The position numbers and the translations under genes were made by a program. From the IMG/VR virus record IMGVR_UViG_3300031857_001103, positions 1-27,390 of that record: a DNA stretch of 27,390 nt. One strand, 5' to 3'. Every line of letters begins with the position of its first letter. Position 1 is the stretch's first letter. This DNA is from a virus. Below are positions 1-9,189 of this stretch, piece after piece. The notes under the pieces are model-generated. The model saw only the letters and a list, made by a program, of their open reading frames with translations. It was not told where the DNA came from and made no database searches.

Positions 1-956
1 AGGAAGTAGAATTCACCAGTTCCGAGGGTTGCATCGCCATCTGCTGTTGCTATGGACGATGCAAAGTTTCCACTGACATAACCGAGAAGATTTACATCGA
101 CATAACTTGATGCAACATTTAGATTGACAGCGACACCAATCGACTCGGCATTTGCAACGGTGTTAGCCCTTGCAAGTGTCAGACCACCGCTAGGAATATC
201 ATGCCTAACCACCATTCCAAAGGTAAGACCGATTCCCGTGATTCCACCTGCGGGCATGGAGAAACGCTTGATGATCGATCCGTTGATTACGCGGGTCGAG
301 CCATCTCCAAGCATCGACAGGGTTCCATAGGTTGTTCCTGGTGAGTCAAAGTAGGTGTCTACATCTACAGTTGCTCCTGCACTGTATGTTGACATCGTGA
401 CTCTGGATGCGGGACTTCCATCATCTCCTTCAGAGAATATGAACTTGTTGTTCTTGGAGTAGAACTTTGCATCTCCTGTGAATGCAAGGGCATCGCTGAT
501 TCTCCATCCGCTGTATGTCCTTGCTCCCTCGAAACCCTTCCAAAGGAAATACTTGTCGCCACAGGCTCCTGCTATGATGATTCCGCCACCACCAGCATCG
601 GTTATGACATTGTCGCTTGTTCCGCCAGTTCCTGGTCCCGTTCCCACTGCTCCAAGTACGAGATTGTAGTCATCGATGGTGACGAGGTTGGTGTTCACCG
701 TAGTCACGGTTCCATCGAATGTTATGTTTCCTGTGAAGGTATGGGGACCAGGAATGATCTCAGCAAGATAGACGGTTGCCACACCATTGTCTGTGGTATT
801 GACGGCTATGCCAGTGTCACCAGCCACCTCATATACCTTGAGGCGGTTCAACTTGTCTATGATCTCATTGTTCGTGAGAGTATACCACTCATACATGGTA
901 TCCGACAAGGTAAGGGGTGGGATTATGTAACTGCTACTGGCTGGACCTGTCGGCAT
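1..956 (-). CDS. Fibre-like virion protein, 3' end outside the window
   Basis: The reading frame is open on the minus strand from the ATG at 956 to the window edge, giving 318 visible codons without a stop. The N-terminus (MPTGPASSSYIIPPLTLSDT) leads into a short helical stretch (EWYTLTNNEIIDKLNRLKVY). After this comes a glycine, threonine and asparagine-rich beta region with TGNITFDGTVTTVNTNLVTI, then DDYNLVLG and DAGGGGIIIAG. From memory these motifs recur in long fibre or appendage proteins of T4-like cyanophages encoded just after the DUF4815 gene. The start overlaps the upstream 63-residue gene by 23 bases; an AGAGAG stretch upstream is a weak ribosome site, and a second in-frame ATG lies at 896. 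It probably attaches to the baseplate or contacts the host. The fibre role is inferred from composition and position; receptor specificity cannot be read because the C-terminus is missing. Confidence 0.72.
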   Translation of the reverse strand, partial: MPTGPASSSYIIPPLTLSDTMYEWYTLTNNEIIDKLNRLKVYEVAGDTGIAVNTTDNGVATVYLAEIIPGPHTFTGNITFDGTVTTVNTNLVTIDDYNLVLGAVGTGPGTGGTSDNVITDAGGGGIIIAGACGDKYFLWKGFEGARTYSGWRISDALAFTGDAKFYSKNNKFIFSEGDDGSPASRVTMSTYSAGATVDVDTYFDSPGTTYGTLSMLGDGSTRVINGSIIKRFSMPAGGITGIGLTFGMVVRHDIPSGGLTLARANTVANAESIGVAVNLNVASSYVDVNLLGYVSGNFASSIATADGDATLGTGEFYF

Positions 957-1125
957 TTGAGTTTCTCTCTGCTAATAGTTCCTGTACTTGCTTCTTCAAT
1001 GTATTTATCTCTTGCTTGAGAGACTTTAGTTCCTTATCGACGCTCCTGCGGAACAGTATCTCCTTTTCCTTCTCAGGATTGTGGATGATCAATGCACCAG
1101 AAGACTTGTCACGGATGTATTTCAT
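934..1125 (-). CDS. Small coiled-coil protein between DUF4815 and fibre genes (63 aa)
   Basis: Encodes 63 residues starting MKYIRDKSSGALIIHNPEKE. Residues 27-55 are a charged heptad-like helix (KELKSLKQEINTLKKQVQEL), a good coiled-coil candidate. Its ATG shares one base with the stop of the DUF4815 gene (TAATG), and its end overlaps the fibre gene start by 23 bases, so translation is probably coupled. Short proteins beginning MKYIRD/MKYVK-like and followed by a coiled coil occur at this place in T4-like aquatic phages from memory. No enzymatic motif is present. A role as a small trimerising or adaptor piece for the fibre, or as an assembly factor, is inference only. Confidence 0.75.
   Translation of the reverse strand: MKYIRDKSSGALIIHNPEKEKEILFRRSVDKELKSLKQEINTLKKQVQELLAERNSNADRSSQ
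1002..1009 (-). promoter_or_regulatory. GATAAATA late-promoter-like box before the fibre gene
   Basis: On the minus strand the sequence reads AGAGATAAATACATTG, with GATAAATA ending 45 bases before the ATG of the fibre gene. The T4 late promoter is a lone extended -10 element TATAAATA, and cyanophage versions allow another first base. The same octamer occurs 82 bases before gp48. The box lies inside the 63-residue gene, so it would start an internal transcript for the fibre gene. Confidence 0.35.
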
Positions 1126-4100
1126 TATTCGATTGCAACTATTCTAAGGTTCTTGATCGTAGGAACTCTTGTTTCGTTTGTTGAGTACATCACGATCTTG
1201 ACAATGAATGTATTGAATGGAAGTTCGGGAATTAGCGAGTACGAGGCTTCCCTGTAATCATACTCATTCACCGAATATCCTTGATTGGTCTGGCTCTCCT
1301 GTACCAACTCAAAGAACGCGCTTGCTGGTTCCTGAGTCATCCGTTGATATGGATTCTCCTCGACTTCCTTGGAGAACTGAGTGGAGTCCGTGGTCTTTGC
1401 ATAGACCTGCACAAATGAACTATTGGGAATATTTGCATCGAAATAGACCTTGAGTTCCTTTCCTCGCAATCCATTTGGAATCTCAACCAAGCGGGTTATG
1501 TACCTTGCTGTGTTGTCTGATTCCGCGCCAATGAGAGACTGCTCCTCTATCGGATTGGTCGAATACTGAGGAACAAGGAGTTTCTTTCCGTATGTCCACT
1601 GCTTTCTTCCTCTTCTAGTCAAGGCACCACCAACTGCTCCTGCACCCACACCACCGATGGCTCCTGCAAGTGTGTTGAATGTGGAGAAAACCACTGGTGT
1701 TGTTGCTACTCCTATGATTGCTCCTGTCGTGGTAATTGCCAATGCTGCACCAAATGTAACAAAGCCAAGAACTGCTCCCACTAGCAATCCTCCGATTCCA
1801 AAAGCACCCCTTCGAACTTTCTTTCTTCTCGGTCTGAATGCATTTGGATTTTCTTCTATGATGCTGCTATTTGCTCCGTCTGTTATGATGTAGGATACAC
1901 CAATCAAGTTTGTTCTATCCATGTCCACCATGAATGTGTTGACGCCATTGCTGGTGTTCTTTGTCGTTATGTCAAAGGTCACTGTTGATGTATCGCTGAT
2001 TTCCTCAAGAGGCTCTATCAGCGAAAGGTTTCTGCTGTTATTGAATGGATATGATCTTCCAGGAACATCAAGTTGAGATGATGTTACCACTACATCATCT
2101 GGAGTGAACATGAACAAGTTTGGCTGTAGGACACCAACTGCATTTACAGGGTCAGCATCTTCGTCCGCAACTGTTTGAATTGAGAAGTTTCTTATGCCAT
2201 TACTGTTGCTTGCAAACTCACATCTGTACAACTTGAACATCAGATCGGTGCTGCTATCGCCAGAACTTTCAGAGTTGTTCTGAGACTTGAACAATGATCC
2301 CTTGGACAGAGTTGAAGATATTCTTTGATCAGTCTCAATATCGACCTCTCCCACGCTTGCAACAAACACAGAATACCTTGTGCTGTTGGTATGAACCATT
2401 ACTGCATATTCTCCAGGTGCGAGGAATACAGGTGTGGAGAACTTGAATGTGGTTGCAGTCGGGGTGTTTGGGTTCACATTCAGTTGACTTGGAATTTTCA
2501 CCACCGTGCTGAATGGCAGAATCACCGAAGTATGTGGAAGTCCATTTATGACGGGACAGATGCTCACTGTGATTGGAAGTTCCGTATCTGCCGATGCAAT
2601 GTATAGATCGATGCTTTCCGCATACAATCCGTTTGGATAGAGATCATCACTGACCTCAAAGGTCTGAGACATCGGATCCACCCAGTTGTTGTACTTGATG
2701 GTGTTGATGTTCTTCTTTCTGTACAAAGGAGTCGAGACCACCTTGTTGCTGTTTGGAGTCTGCTTCCTTATCTCGGGAGGACGAATAGACTGAACATCAA
2801 GAGTATTCTGCTGCTTGATTCCTCCGCAATAGAAGACTGCCTCAGCGATGGTGGTGGCATTCTCAACATTGTTGTTTGGATCATCGATCACTCTGATGAG
2901 TTTCTCTCCAACCTCGAATAGTCCGCGAGGTATGCCAAGAACAACATTCGCCAACGAACCATTGAATGAATCGGTGATGAAAGGACCAGTGATACCAGAT
3001 GTACCACCTGATGCACCCAACAAGAACACCGTTCCTCCTGCCGCATTTCCCTCTACCGCTATGCGATAGCAAAGATCATTCATGTTGACATTGTCAACAA
3101 AGACATGAACAGGAGTGCCAGGCTTGAGATTGAATGCATTGAATATAATGATTTCATCCCGCATGTATGGAACAACACTTGTGTTGATCACCGTATCGGT
3201 GGAAACATTCGTGTAATAGTCCTTCTTGCGGAAATCCGACTGATAGATGTTCTTGATCGAATCGACCAGATCGGTCTCGCGGGAAATTCCCAATTTGTTA
3301 GACCACTTGTTCTCAATGGCATTGGAGATGTTCTTTTCCCTGCTCTTGCCAAAGAACTCGGCATTCTTCTGACTTTCTGCCTCAGTCAGTTCGGTCGAAA
3401 GTCCAGTCCATAGGCTTTCCCAATCATTCCATTGAGTTCCATGCCCGTTCAGTGCATCGACTTGTCCCGCCACCCATGCATCATTCACTCCATTTTCATT
3501 TGACTTTACAGTGGGTCGGTACTCCTGATCATACCAGAAGTCTCCATGTGGTCTTATCACCATGTTGCCAACCCAGTTCGGGAATCCGAATGGGTTTACC
3601 TTTATGATGTTGCTTGCCTTGCTTTGCTCGACAACAGAGATGGAATGCCGTGTGTATGATTCACAGAGAATATTGTCGATGGTCAGGGTGATTCCGCTGT
3701 CACTGCCAACATACTCCATGCCAAAGGCATGTGAATCAAACGATGGCTTCAACTCTCCCTTTTCAATGTCGATTGAACACCTGTAGTCAGGATTGAGTAC
3801 ATCTCCGATTGAGTGACCGTCGAATGTGTCTACAAGAACAGCCCTCTTTATGGCATCGGAGCCATCCGAAGTTTGTATATCCTTGTATATTACATTTGAC
3901 TCCACATCGCTGAGAACAGCATGCTGCTCAAGTTCATCGACTCTCTTGGACATTCTGGCGATGTCCTTCATGGTGAACCTGTTGTTTCCAATGGAATCTA
4001 CCTTCACATCATCTGGATTGAATGTATATGCTGGCACACTCAATACAGACAATGTCATCGACTCATTGAGATCCTCGGGAACCTGCGGACTGTCGCTTGG

Positions 4101-6851
4101 AATTCCAGGAACTCTTCTCAGAGTGGAGGTATCTCCATCTGCCGCGATATTACGAGAGATCACTATCTTGTCTATTCTTGGAAGGTATGCTGTATAGTCT
4201 GTCGATATGCTGTAGTTAGTGGGAATGAATCCACCAGAGAAACCCAAAACAGGAATGTTGGATGCTGCTCCCGAAGAACCATTTGTGCGAAGTCCCTCTA
4301 TTACTTCAACTCCTCTGAAGTCAATCGCATTCGCCAGGTTTATGGATTTTCCAGTCGAGGGACTGATGTAGACAGGAATCATGTCATACGAGATTCCACT
4401 GCTTGTATAGGACTCCTTTACAAAAGGACCATAACCACTGTGGTTGAAATAAGAGTAGTTTACAGTAAACTGAAAGGTTGAATTTGGCAAGAATTCTTGG
4501 GTGTATTTCGGCTTGACATAAAGCCTACTGAGAAGGTATGACGAATCCCTTTGTCCTGAGTCAAATTGGAACTTGTAGGATATATCTTGTCCCGTCAATC
4601 CAACGATGCTGTCTATGCGATAGACATCAGCCCTGTCTAGGTTGAAGTAGAGCGAAGTGACCGAAGTATTGTTCTCAGGTGAATACTGAATCTTTCTCTT
4701 GATTGTGTTTATCGTACTCATGGAACTTGAGATTGTTTCGATTCCTCCAGTTCCGAGGGTCTTTGTCCTGATCTTATTGATCGGATCTTGATCGATATAC
4801 TGATTATTCGCCTTTACTTTTCCTATGATGGTGTACTGTCCAGGAGTGAGTTGTTTGGTAAACTTCACATATGCACCATTATCAGTGATTTTTGCCGTGG
4901 GGTATGAGAAGGCAAAACCAGAGACAACTCTATCGCTTGGACTACCCCCGCGTATCCTAAAAATCATTCCAGGGAACAATCCGCTTGCCGTTGGGGTACC
5001 CGTTGCGGTGGCATTAAAGACCAAGTAATATTCATCTTGCTCATCTATGGTCAGTTCTGCATCCAAGCCCTGACTACCTGGAGTGAATCCTTCTCCAGTA
5101 CACCACTTGAAGTCGGGAGAAAGATTTAGTGGAACAGATGGCTTGAAGTCATTGCTTGCATCCGAAAAGAACTGTCTATAGACCGTGTAGATGTAGGATA
5201 CACGCTCTACATCCTTTATCTGTGTTGTTGGCGTGTTTCCGTTCAACGGGAAAATCAACTGTTGATTTCCAAAGTTGTTGAACTTAGGAAGGATCAAATC
5301 ACTTGTGGAATCGACATCGCGAAGAGTCACAAGATCGAACAGAACTCTTGTTGACAAGCCTGTTACCTGATCTATCGCAAATAGGTTCACAAACTGATTT
5401 GCCGTTCCAGTTATGCCAGATTGATATACCTGTATGTCCGACAGGTAAGCCTTCATGTCTGCGCCCGTAGTTCCTGAATTTGCTTGACCACCATATGCAG
5501 TATCATTTATTGCAGCACTGGCAAATTCCATTCGGTGAAGACGAGCCGAGAAAATCGCACCAGAGAACCCTGTCGAGAGATAGTTCGGAAGAGGAACATT
5601 TGATTTTATGCCATAGACAACAATCGGATCTGTACCGTCATTTCCATTCAGCAGTGGTAGAATCCTGGTATTGTATGGACCTGTGCCACTGTTGTTGACC
5701 TGAGTTCTATACTTGCCCACAACATAGTTGTCGAAACTATTCTGTATGGCAATATCCTCATAGTCTGCTGTTGTTCGTGCCTTTGGGATATCGATCTGAT
5801 CCTTGAAGGCAGACTCATATTCATGACCAAACACATAAGCCTTACCCGATCCCAACTCAGCGATGAGAGTTGACTCATCCTTATCCTTCATTGTTATTGA
5901 GAAAGGCTTGACGATGTAGTTTCCTCTCTCGTCATATGTCCTCTGTGCGAACAACTTGACAAGTTCTGGATACTGAGTCTGATCGAACTTCTTGATGACT
6001 TCACCTGCCTCATAGCGAACAAGTTCAACGAAGTCTTCCTGTTCCGCGATTTCAACGAATGACAGTTGAAGGTCGATCTTGTACCTATGCGAGCCTGGTG
6101 CATTGTAGTTGTAACTTCCGCTTGCTGGATCCTTGAGCGTATAGTCCTCCTTCTCGGAGACTATGACTGAGTTGACTGCAAATCCCATTGATCCTGTTGG
6201 AAGATTGAACTGCCGTATCTCGTTGCTTATTGTATAAGCAGCCTGTAGTTGGTTGTCTGTCTTTACGAAGAAACCATCGACATAGTAGACTCCCTCTGCA
6301 ACGGCAACAGTTTTGCAACTTCCCTTGTGAGGAACAGTCGTGCTGCTTGGGGCGGTCTGAACCACGAAGAACTTCTCGGGATTGTCGCAAGCAGCAGTTG
6401 CACCAGCGGTGAATTCCCCGCCAGACATGTAACTGACCACAGCGATGACATAGTTATCCGAATCGCTGTAGGTTGGGAGAACATCAACGATCTTGCCTTT
6501 GGCAACGATGTCGCCGTTCGTATTCTTCTGAATGATGTTGTATCCGACAAGATCGCCAGATGAAAGATTCACTACTACTGGAGAGTCCGTGGTTGTGATG
6601 CTCTGTGGAAGAAGACGGACATAGTTGAGAGTCTGCGTGGTGATCTGTCCACCGATTATGACGCTTCCATCCTTGAAGATGTTGTTTCCGAATCTTTCGA
6701 TCTGATTCTGCAAGATGGTCTGCAACTGAGTGAGTTCGCGCGACTGCACGGCATATCCTGGACGGAACAGCATGCGGAGGAACTTCTTGTCCTCACTAAA
6801 GTCATCGTAGTATGGATTTACATTGAACAGGTTCGGATCGTAAGAAGGCAT
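1125..6851 (-). CDS. DUF4815 virion structural protein, baseplate to fibre connector (1908 aa)
   Basis: The N-terminus has the DUF4815 signature seen in T4-like cyanophages: YYDDFSEDKKFLRMLFRPGY followed by AVQSRELTQLQTILQNQIER (residues 16-55). A later block around NNWVDPMSQTFEVSDDLYPN resembles the DP..QTF segment typical of these proteins, followed by beta-rich repeats. The gene sits directly after gp8, where T4 has genes 9, 10 and 11, so it probably replaces wedge-to-fibre connector proteins; that role is inferred from position. An unusual feature is at residues about 1675-1745. A basic patch (RPRRKKVRR) is followed by about 60 glycine, alanine and hydrophobic residues resembling a glycine zipper, ending in another basic patch (RRGRK). 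Start at 6851, 12 bases after the gp8 stop, with an AGGAG-like site in TCTAGGAGCAAT. Confidence 0.9.
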   Translation of the reverse strand: MPSYDPNLFNVNPYYDDFSEDKKFLRMLFRPGYAVQSRELTQLQTILQNQIERFGNNIFKDGSVIIGGQITTQTLNYVRLLPQSITTTDSPVVVNLSSGDLVGYNIIQKNTNGDIVAKGKIVDVLPTYSDSDNYVIAVVSYMSGGEFTAGATAACDNPEKFFVVQTAPSSTTVPHKGSCKTVAVAEGVYYVDGFFVKTDNQLQAAYTISNEIRQFNLPTGSMGFAVNSVIVSEKEDYTLKDPASGSYNYNAPGSHRYKIDLQLSFVEIAEQEDFVELVRYEAGEVIKKFDQTQYPELVKLFAQRTYDERGNYIVKPFSITMKDKDESTLIAELGSGKAYVFGHEYESAFKDQIDIPKARTTADYEDIAIQNSFDNYVVGKYRTQVNNSGTGPYNTRILPLLNGNDGTDPIVVYGIKSNVPLPNYLSTGFSGAIFSARLHRMEFASAAINDTAYGGQANSGTTGADMKAYLSDIQVYQSGITGTANQFVNLFAIDQVTGLSTRVLFDLVTLRDVDSTSDLILPKFNNFGNQQLIFPLNGNTPTTQIKDVERVSYIYTVYRQFFSDASNDFKPSVPLNLSPDFKWCTGEGFTPGSQGLDAELTIDEQDEYYLVFNATATGTPTASGLFPGMIFRIRGGSPSDRVVSGFAFSYPTAKITDNGAYVKFTKQLTPGQYTIIGKVKANNQYIDQDPINKIRTKTLGTGGIETISSSMSTINTIKRKIQYSPENNTSVTSLYFNLDRADVYRIDSIVGLTGQDISYKFQFDSGQRDSSYLLSRLYVKPKYTQEFLPNSTFQFTVNYSYFNHSGYGPFVKESYTSSGISYDMIPVYISPSTGKSINLANAIDFRGVEVIEGLRTNGSSGAASNIPVLGFSGGFIPTNYSISTDYTAYLPRIDKIVISRNIAADGDTSTLRRVPGIPSDSPQVPEDLNESMTLSVLSVPAYTFNPDDVKVDSIGNNRFTMKDIARMSKRVDELEQHAVLSDVESNVIYKDIQTSDGSDAIKRAVLVDTFDGHSIGDVLNPDYRCSIDIEKGELKPSFDSHAFGMEYVGSDSGITLTIDNILCESYTRHSISVVEQSKASNIIKVNPFGFPNWVGNMVIRPHGDFWYDQEYRPTVKSNENGVNDAWVAGQVDALNGHGTQWNDWESLWTGLSTELTEAESQKNAEFFGKSREKNISNAIENKWSNKLGISRETDLVDSIKNIYQSDFRKKDYYTNVSTDTVINTSVVPYMRDEIIIFNAFNLKPGTPVHVFVDNVNMNDLCYRIAVEGNAAGGTVFLLGASGGTSGITGPFITDSFNGSLANVVLGIPRGLFEVGEKLIRVIDDPNNNVENATTIAEAVFYCGGIKQQNTLDVQSIRPPEIRKQTPNSNKVVSTPLYRKKNINTIKYNNWVDPMSQTFEVSDDLYPNGLYAESIDLYIASADTELPITVSICPVINGLPHTSVILPFSTVVKIPSQLNVNPNTPTATTFKFSTPVFLAPGEYAVMVHTNSTRYSVFVASVGEVDIETDQRISSTLSKGSLFKSQNNSESSGDSSTDLMFKLYRCEFASNSNGIRNFSIQTVADEDADPVNAVGVLQPNLFMFTPDDVVVTSSQLDVPGRSYPFNNSRNLSLIEPLEEISDTSTVTFDITTKNTSNGVNTFMVDMDRTNLIGVSYIITDGANSSIIEENPNAFRPRRKKVRRGAFGIGGLLVGAVLGFVTFGAALAITTTGAIIGVATTPVVFSTFNTLAGAIGGVGAGAVGGALTRRGRKQWTYGKKLLVPQYSTNPIEEQSLIGAESDNTARYITRLVEIPNGLRGKELKVYFDANIPNSSFVQVYAKTTDSTQFSKEVEENPYQRMTQEPASAFFELVQESQTNQGYSVNEYDYREASYSLIPELPFNTFIVKIVMYSTNETRVPTIKNLRIVAIE

Positions 6852-6863
6852 CTACTATTGCTC

Positions 6864-9188
6864 CTAGAAACCGATCACAATCTTGAACTCTTCGGATTGC
6901 TCGATATTTCTCTGTATGGGTCGTACATTTTCTATGTATAACACCTGTCCAGAACCTATCTTTATGTCTGGATTGGTGATTGAATTTATGGTAACGACGA
7001 GAGCGTTTTCTGCCGTCGATCCATATGGTGTGAACTTGAGGGCATCGCTTGAGTTGAACTGCCCTTTCACATTGGTCATGTATATCGTTCCTGTGAATCC
7101 AAGTCCACCAGGAACCTTGAAGTCAATGATGTCTCCAGTCACCTTCTTCAGCGTGTCGGTATCAACCTGCGATATGGTTCCATCAACAGCAGTGTTGGAA
7201 GCAAGTATGCCATCTGTCATCTGACTTGCAGCCACTATTGTCATTTTAGTGGTCAAGTCATACTCACCCGTATCCTTGGTCACAGTAGGAAGAAGTTCGG
7301 TCGATGCCATTCGACCAAAAAGTTCATCTCCACCAAATGTGAGGAACTCGCTTCCAGAGGTGACTCCAAACGATACTTGTTGCAGTTGTTCTCCGAATTC
7401 CTCATCCACATTCACTATTCGCGAGGACTCAAGGGTGTATCCAGATGTGGTGCCGAAGAAAATCGACTTGGACGCGGAGAAAGATCCGTATGTCGTGTCT
7501 ATAAGAACATTTCTGTCATAAAGGTCATAAGACAATATGGTTCCATATGCAGAAAGTGTGACTCCAACCTGATTCTGATACTGTCTAGCAACATCTCCTG
7601 TTGCAAATGGGGCAGTAAAAGTCGCACCGAAATAAACCCTAGACTTGCTAGAGGCATCATCGGAGAACCTAAACTCTCCCACTAAATCCGAAAGGAACAG
7701 ACGGTAGAACCTTGAACCAGGCAGTTTCTCGCTTCCGACTATCTTTGCTGTTGCCCTTGTCTCCTTGCCCATCAGATAGTTGTCTGTGGCAAATGTAGTG
7801 AAATCATAGGTTGCTCCCTTTGACGGCTGCTTGATCACAAGAGCCATCAGGGAGAATTCCTGCTCATCTCCAGCCAGAGTCAAGCCACCGTAAAGATATG
7901 GGTTCTTTATCAACCCAAACTGCCTATAGTCATTTCGGACAGACATCTTTCCACTCTCTGTCCCGTCAAGTTCAGTTACAATCATCAGGCTTGCTGGATT
8001 GAATTCTCTTATTGCGCTATAGCCATGACCAAGTGGCGTGGAAAGACTTACTGTGAATGCATTGTTGAATGCCGTGATCTGAGATCCGATGCTTGCACTG
8101 CCAGAGTCACTGACCACTCTTGGCTTTGCTGCCGTGTAGTTTCTACCAGAATTGGCAACAACCGCATTCACGATCTTCTTTGAGAACGATGTCAGGGGAA
8201 TGATCGATCCATTCTCGCCATCTCCGTCTATGACAACATAAGGAACGATCTTCATCTTGGATGCATTGGAAGGATCGCTTACCTCTGAAAGTGCGACTAC
8301 CTTCCTATCAAGTGCAGGATATACCTCGGCATAGTAGTAACTTCCTCCTGCATTTCCACCCTTCTTGAAGTCCACGATTCTCATGTATTGTCCAACGCCT
8401 GGTCCTGCCGTGACATGGATGGCATAGTTGTTCCAATACCCATTCGCAGGATCGTCTGCCTCTCCTGCGAAGTTGAAGGTTACAAGGGTGCTTCCCGCAG
8501 CGTTGGATGTGAGTCCAAGATCATCAATCGTGTTGTTCTTGGTGAAGAATCTTTCCGTCTTGTAAATCTTGGAGAAAGTCGGACTTAGACTTGCATTGAA
8601 GGAGACATTGTCTATCGATGCGGGCTTTGCTGCATTCTGAACTTCCTTCTGATCGGGATACTCCTCACCAGCAAGGAAGACAGGAATATAGTCTAGGGTA
8701 AGGTGTCCAAGATAATCCTCTGGAACCGTGTAGATGTATTTCCAACTATAGCCATCGGATAGCCTGATTGTATCGATTGACTTTCCCGTGGGCATGATCG
8801 TGGAAGCACCATTTGCTCCCATGCACTTGTAGATGTTGTTTTCGGTTGTGAAAACATAATAGTCCGTGCCAGCCATGTCCGTGGTTTCTGAATATGGAGT
8901 ATAGACCGTTCCATATGTCCAGTCTATCCTCGGAACAATCAACTTGATGTTGTCCCTCTGTAGCCTCTTCATGAAGATGCTCTGTCGCATCGTGTCATAG
9001 ACATGGCGAGAGGACTCCTGTATCGAAGGAGGATTTACATCGCTCTCCACCGCAGTGGTGTTTGGATCGTTCTCATAGGGATTTGCCCTGCTGACGAACA
9101 GATAGTAGCGGTTGCTTTCGGTGAGGACATCCCTGATGAGTTCTATCAGGTCTGTCTTGAACATGGACTTTAGAGCGGTGTTTGCCAT
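6864..9188 (-). CDS. 8: Baseplate wedge subunit gp8-like (774 aa)
   Basis: Residues 24-70 contain ESNRYYLFVSRANPYENDP. This is followed by the gp8-family pattern: W(T)YGTVYTPYSE, then YYVFTTENNIYKCM, then DGYSWKYIYTVPEDYL (about residues 90-160). In T4, gp8 is a baseplate wedge protein that binds gp10, gp7 and gp6. T4 gp8 is about 334 residues, whereas this one is more than twice as long, with a beta-rich C-terminal extension, as I recall for cyanophage versions. It lies between gp7-like and DUF4815 genes in T4 order (6-7-8). Its ATG is one base after the stop of the gp7-like gene, so the two are probably translated together. No membrane segments or signal peptide are visible. Confidence 0.85.
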   Translation of the reverse strand: MANTALKSMFKTDLIELIRDVLTESNRYYLFVSRANPYENDPNTTAVESDVNPPSIQESSRHVYDTMRQSIFMKRLQRDNIKLIVPRIDWTYGTVYTPYSETTDMAGTDYYVFTTENNIYKCMGANGASTIMPTGKSIDTIRLSDGYSWKYIYTVPEDYLGHLTLDYIPVFLAGEEYPDQKEVQNAAKPASIDNVSFNASLSPTFSKIYKTERFFTKNNTIDDLGLTSNAAGSTLVTFNFAGEADDPANGYWNNYAIHVTAGPGVGQYMRIVDFKKGGNAGGSYYYAEVYPALDRKVVALSEVSDPSNASKMKIVPYVVIDGDGENGSIIPLTSFSKKIVNAVVANSGRNYTAAKPRVVSDSGSASIGSQITAFNNAFTVSLSTPLGHGYSAIREFNPASLMIVTELDGTESGKMSVRNDYRQFGLIKNPYLYGGLTLAGDEQEFSLMALVIKQPSKGATYDFTTFATDNYLMGKETRATAKIVGSEKLPGSRFYRLFLSDLVGEFRFSDDASSKSRVYFGATFTAPFATGDVARQYQNQVGVTLSAYGTILSYDLYDRNVLIDTTYGSFSASKSIFFGTTSGYTLESSRIVNVDEEFGEQLQQVSFGVTSGSEFLTFGGDELFGRMASTELLPTVTKDTGEYDLTTKMTIVAASQMTDGILASNTAVDGTISQVDTDTLKKVTGDIIDFKVPGGLGFTGTIYMTNVKGQFNSSDALKFTPYGSTAENALVVTINSITNPDIKIGSGQVLYIENVRPIQRNIEQSEEFKIVIGF

Positions 9189-9189
9189 T

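Noticed and set aside
3921-4481. Plus-strand ORF of 186 codons
   Set aside because: Lies wholly inside the DUF4815 gene on the other strand, has no ribosome site and a cysteine/arginine-rich composition typical of antisense frames.
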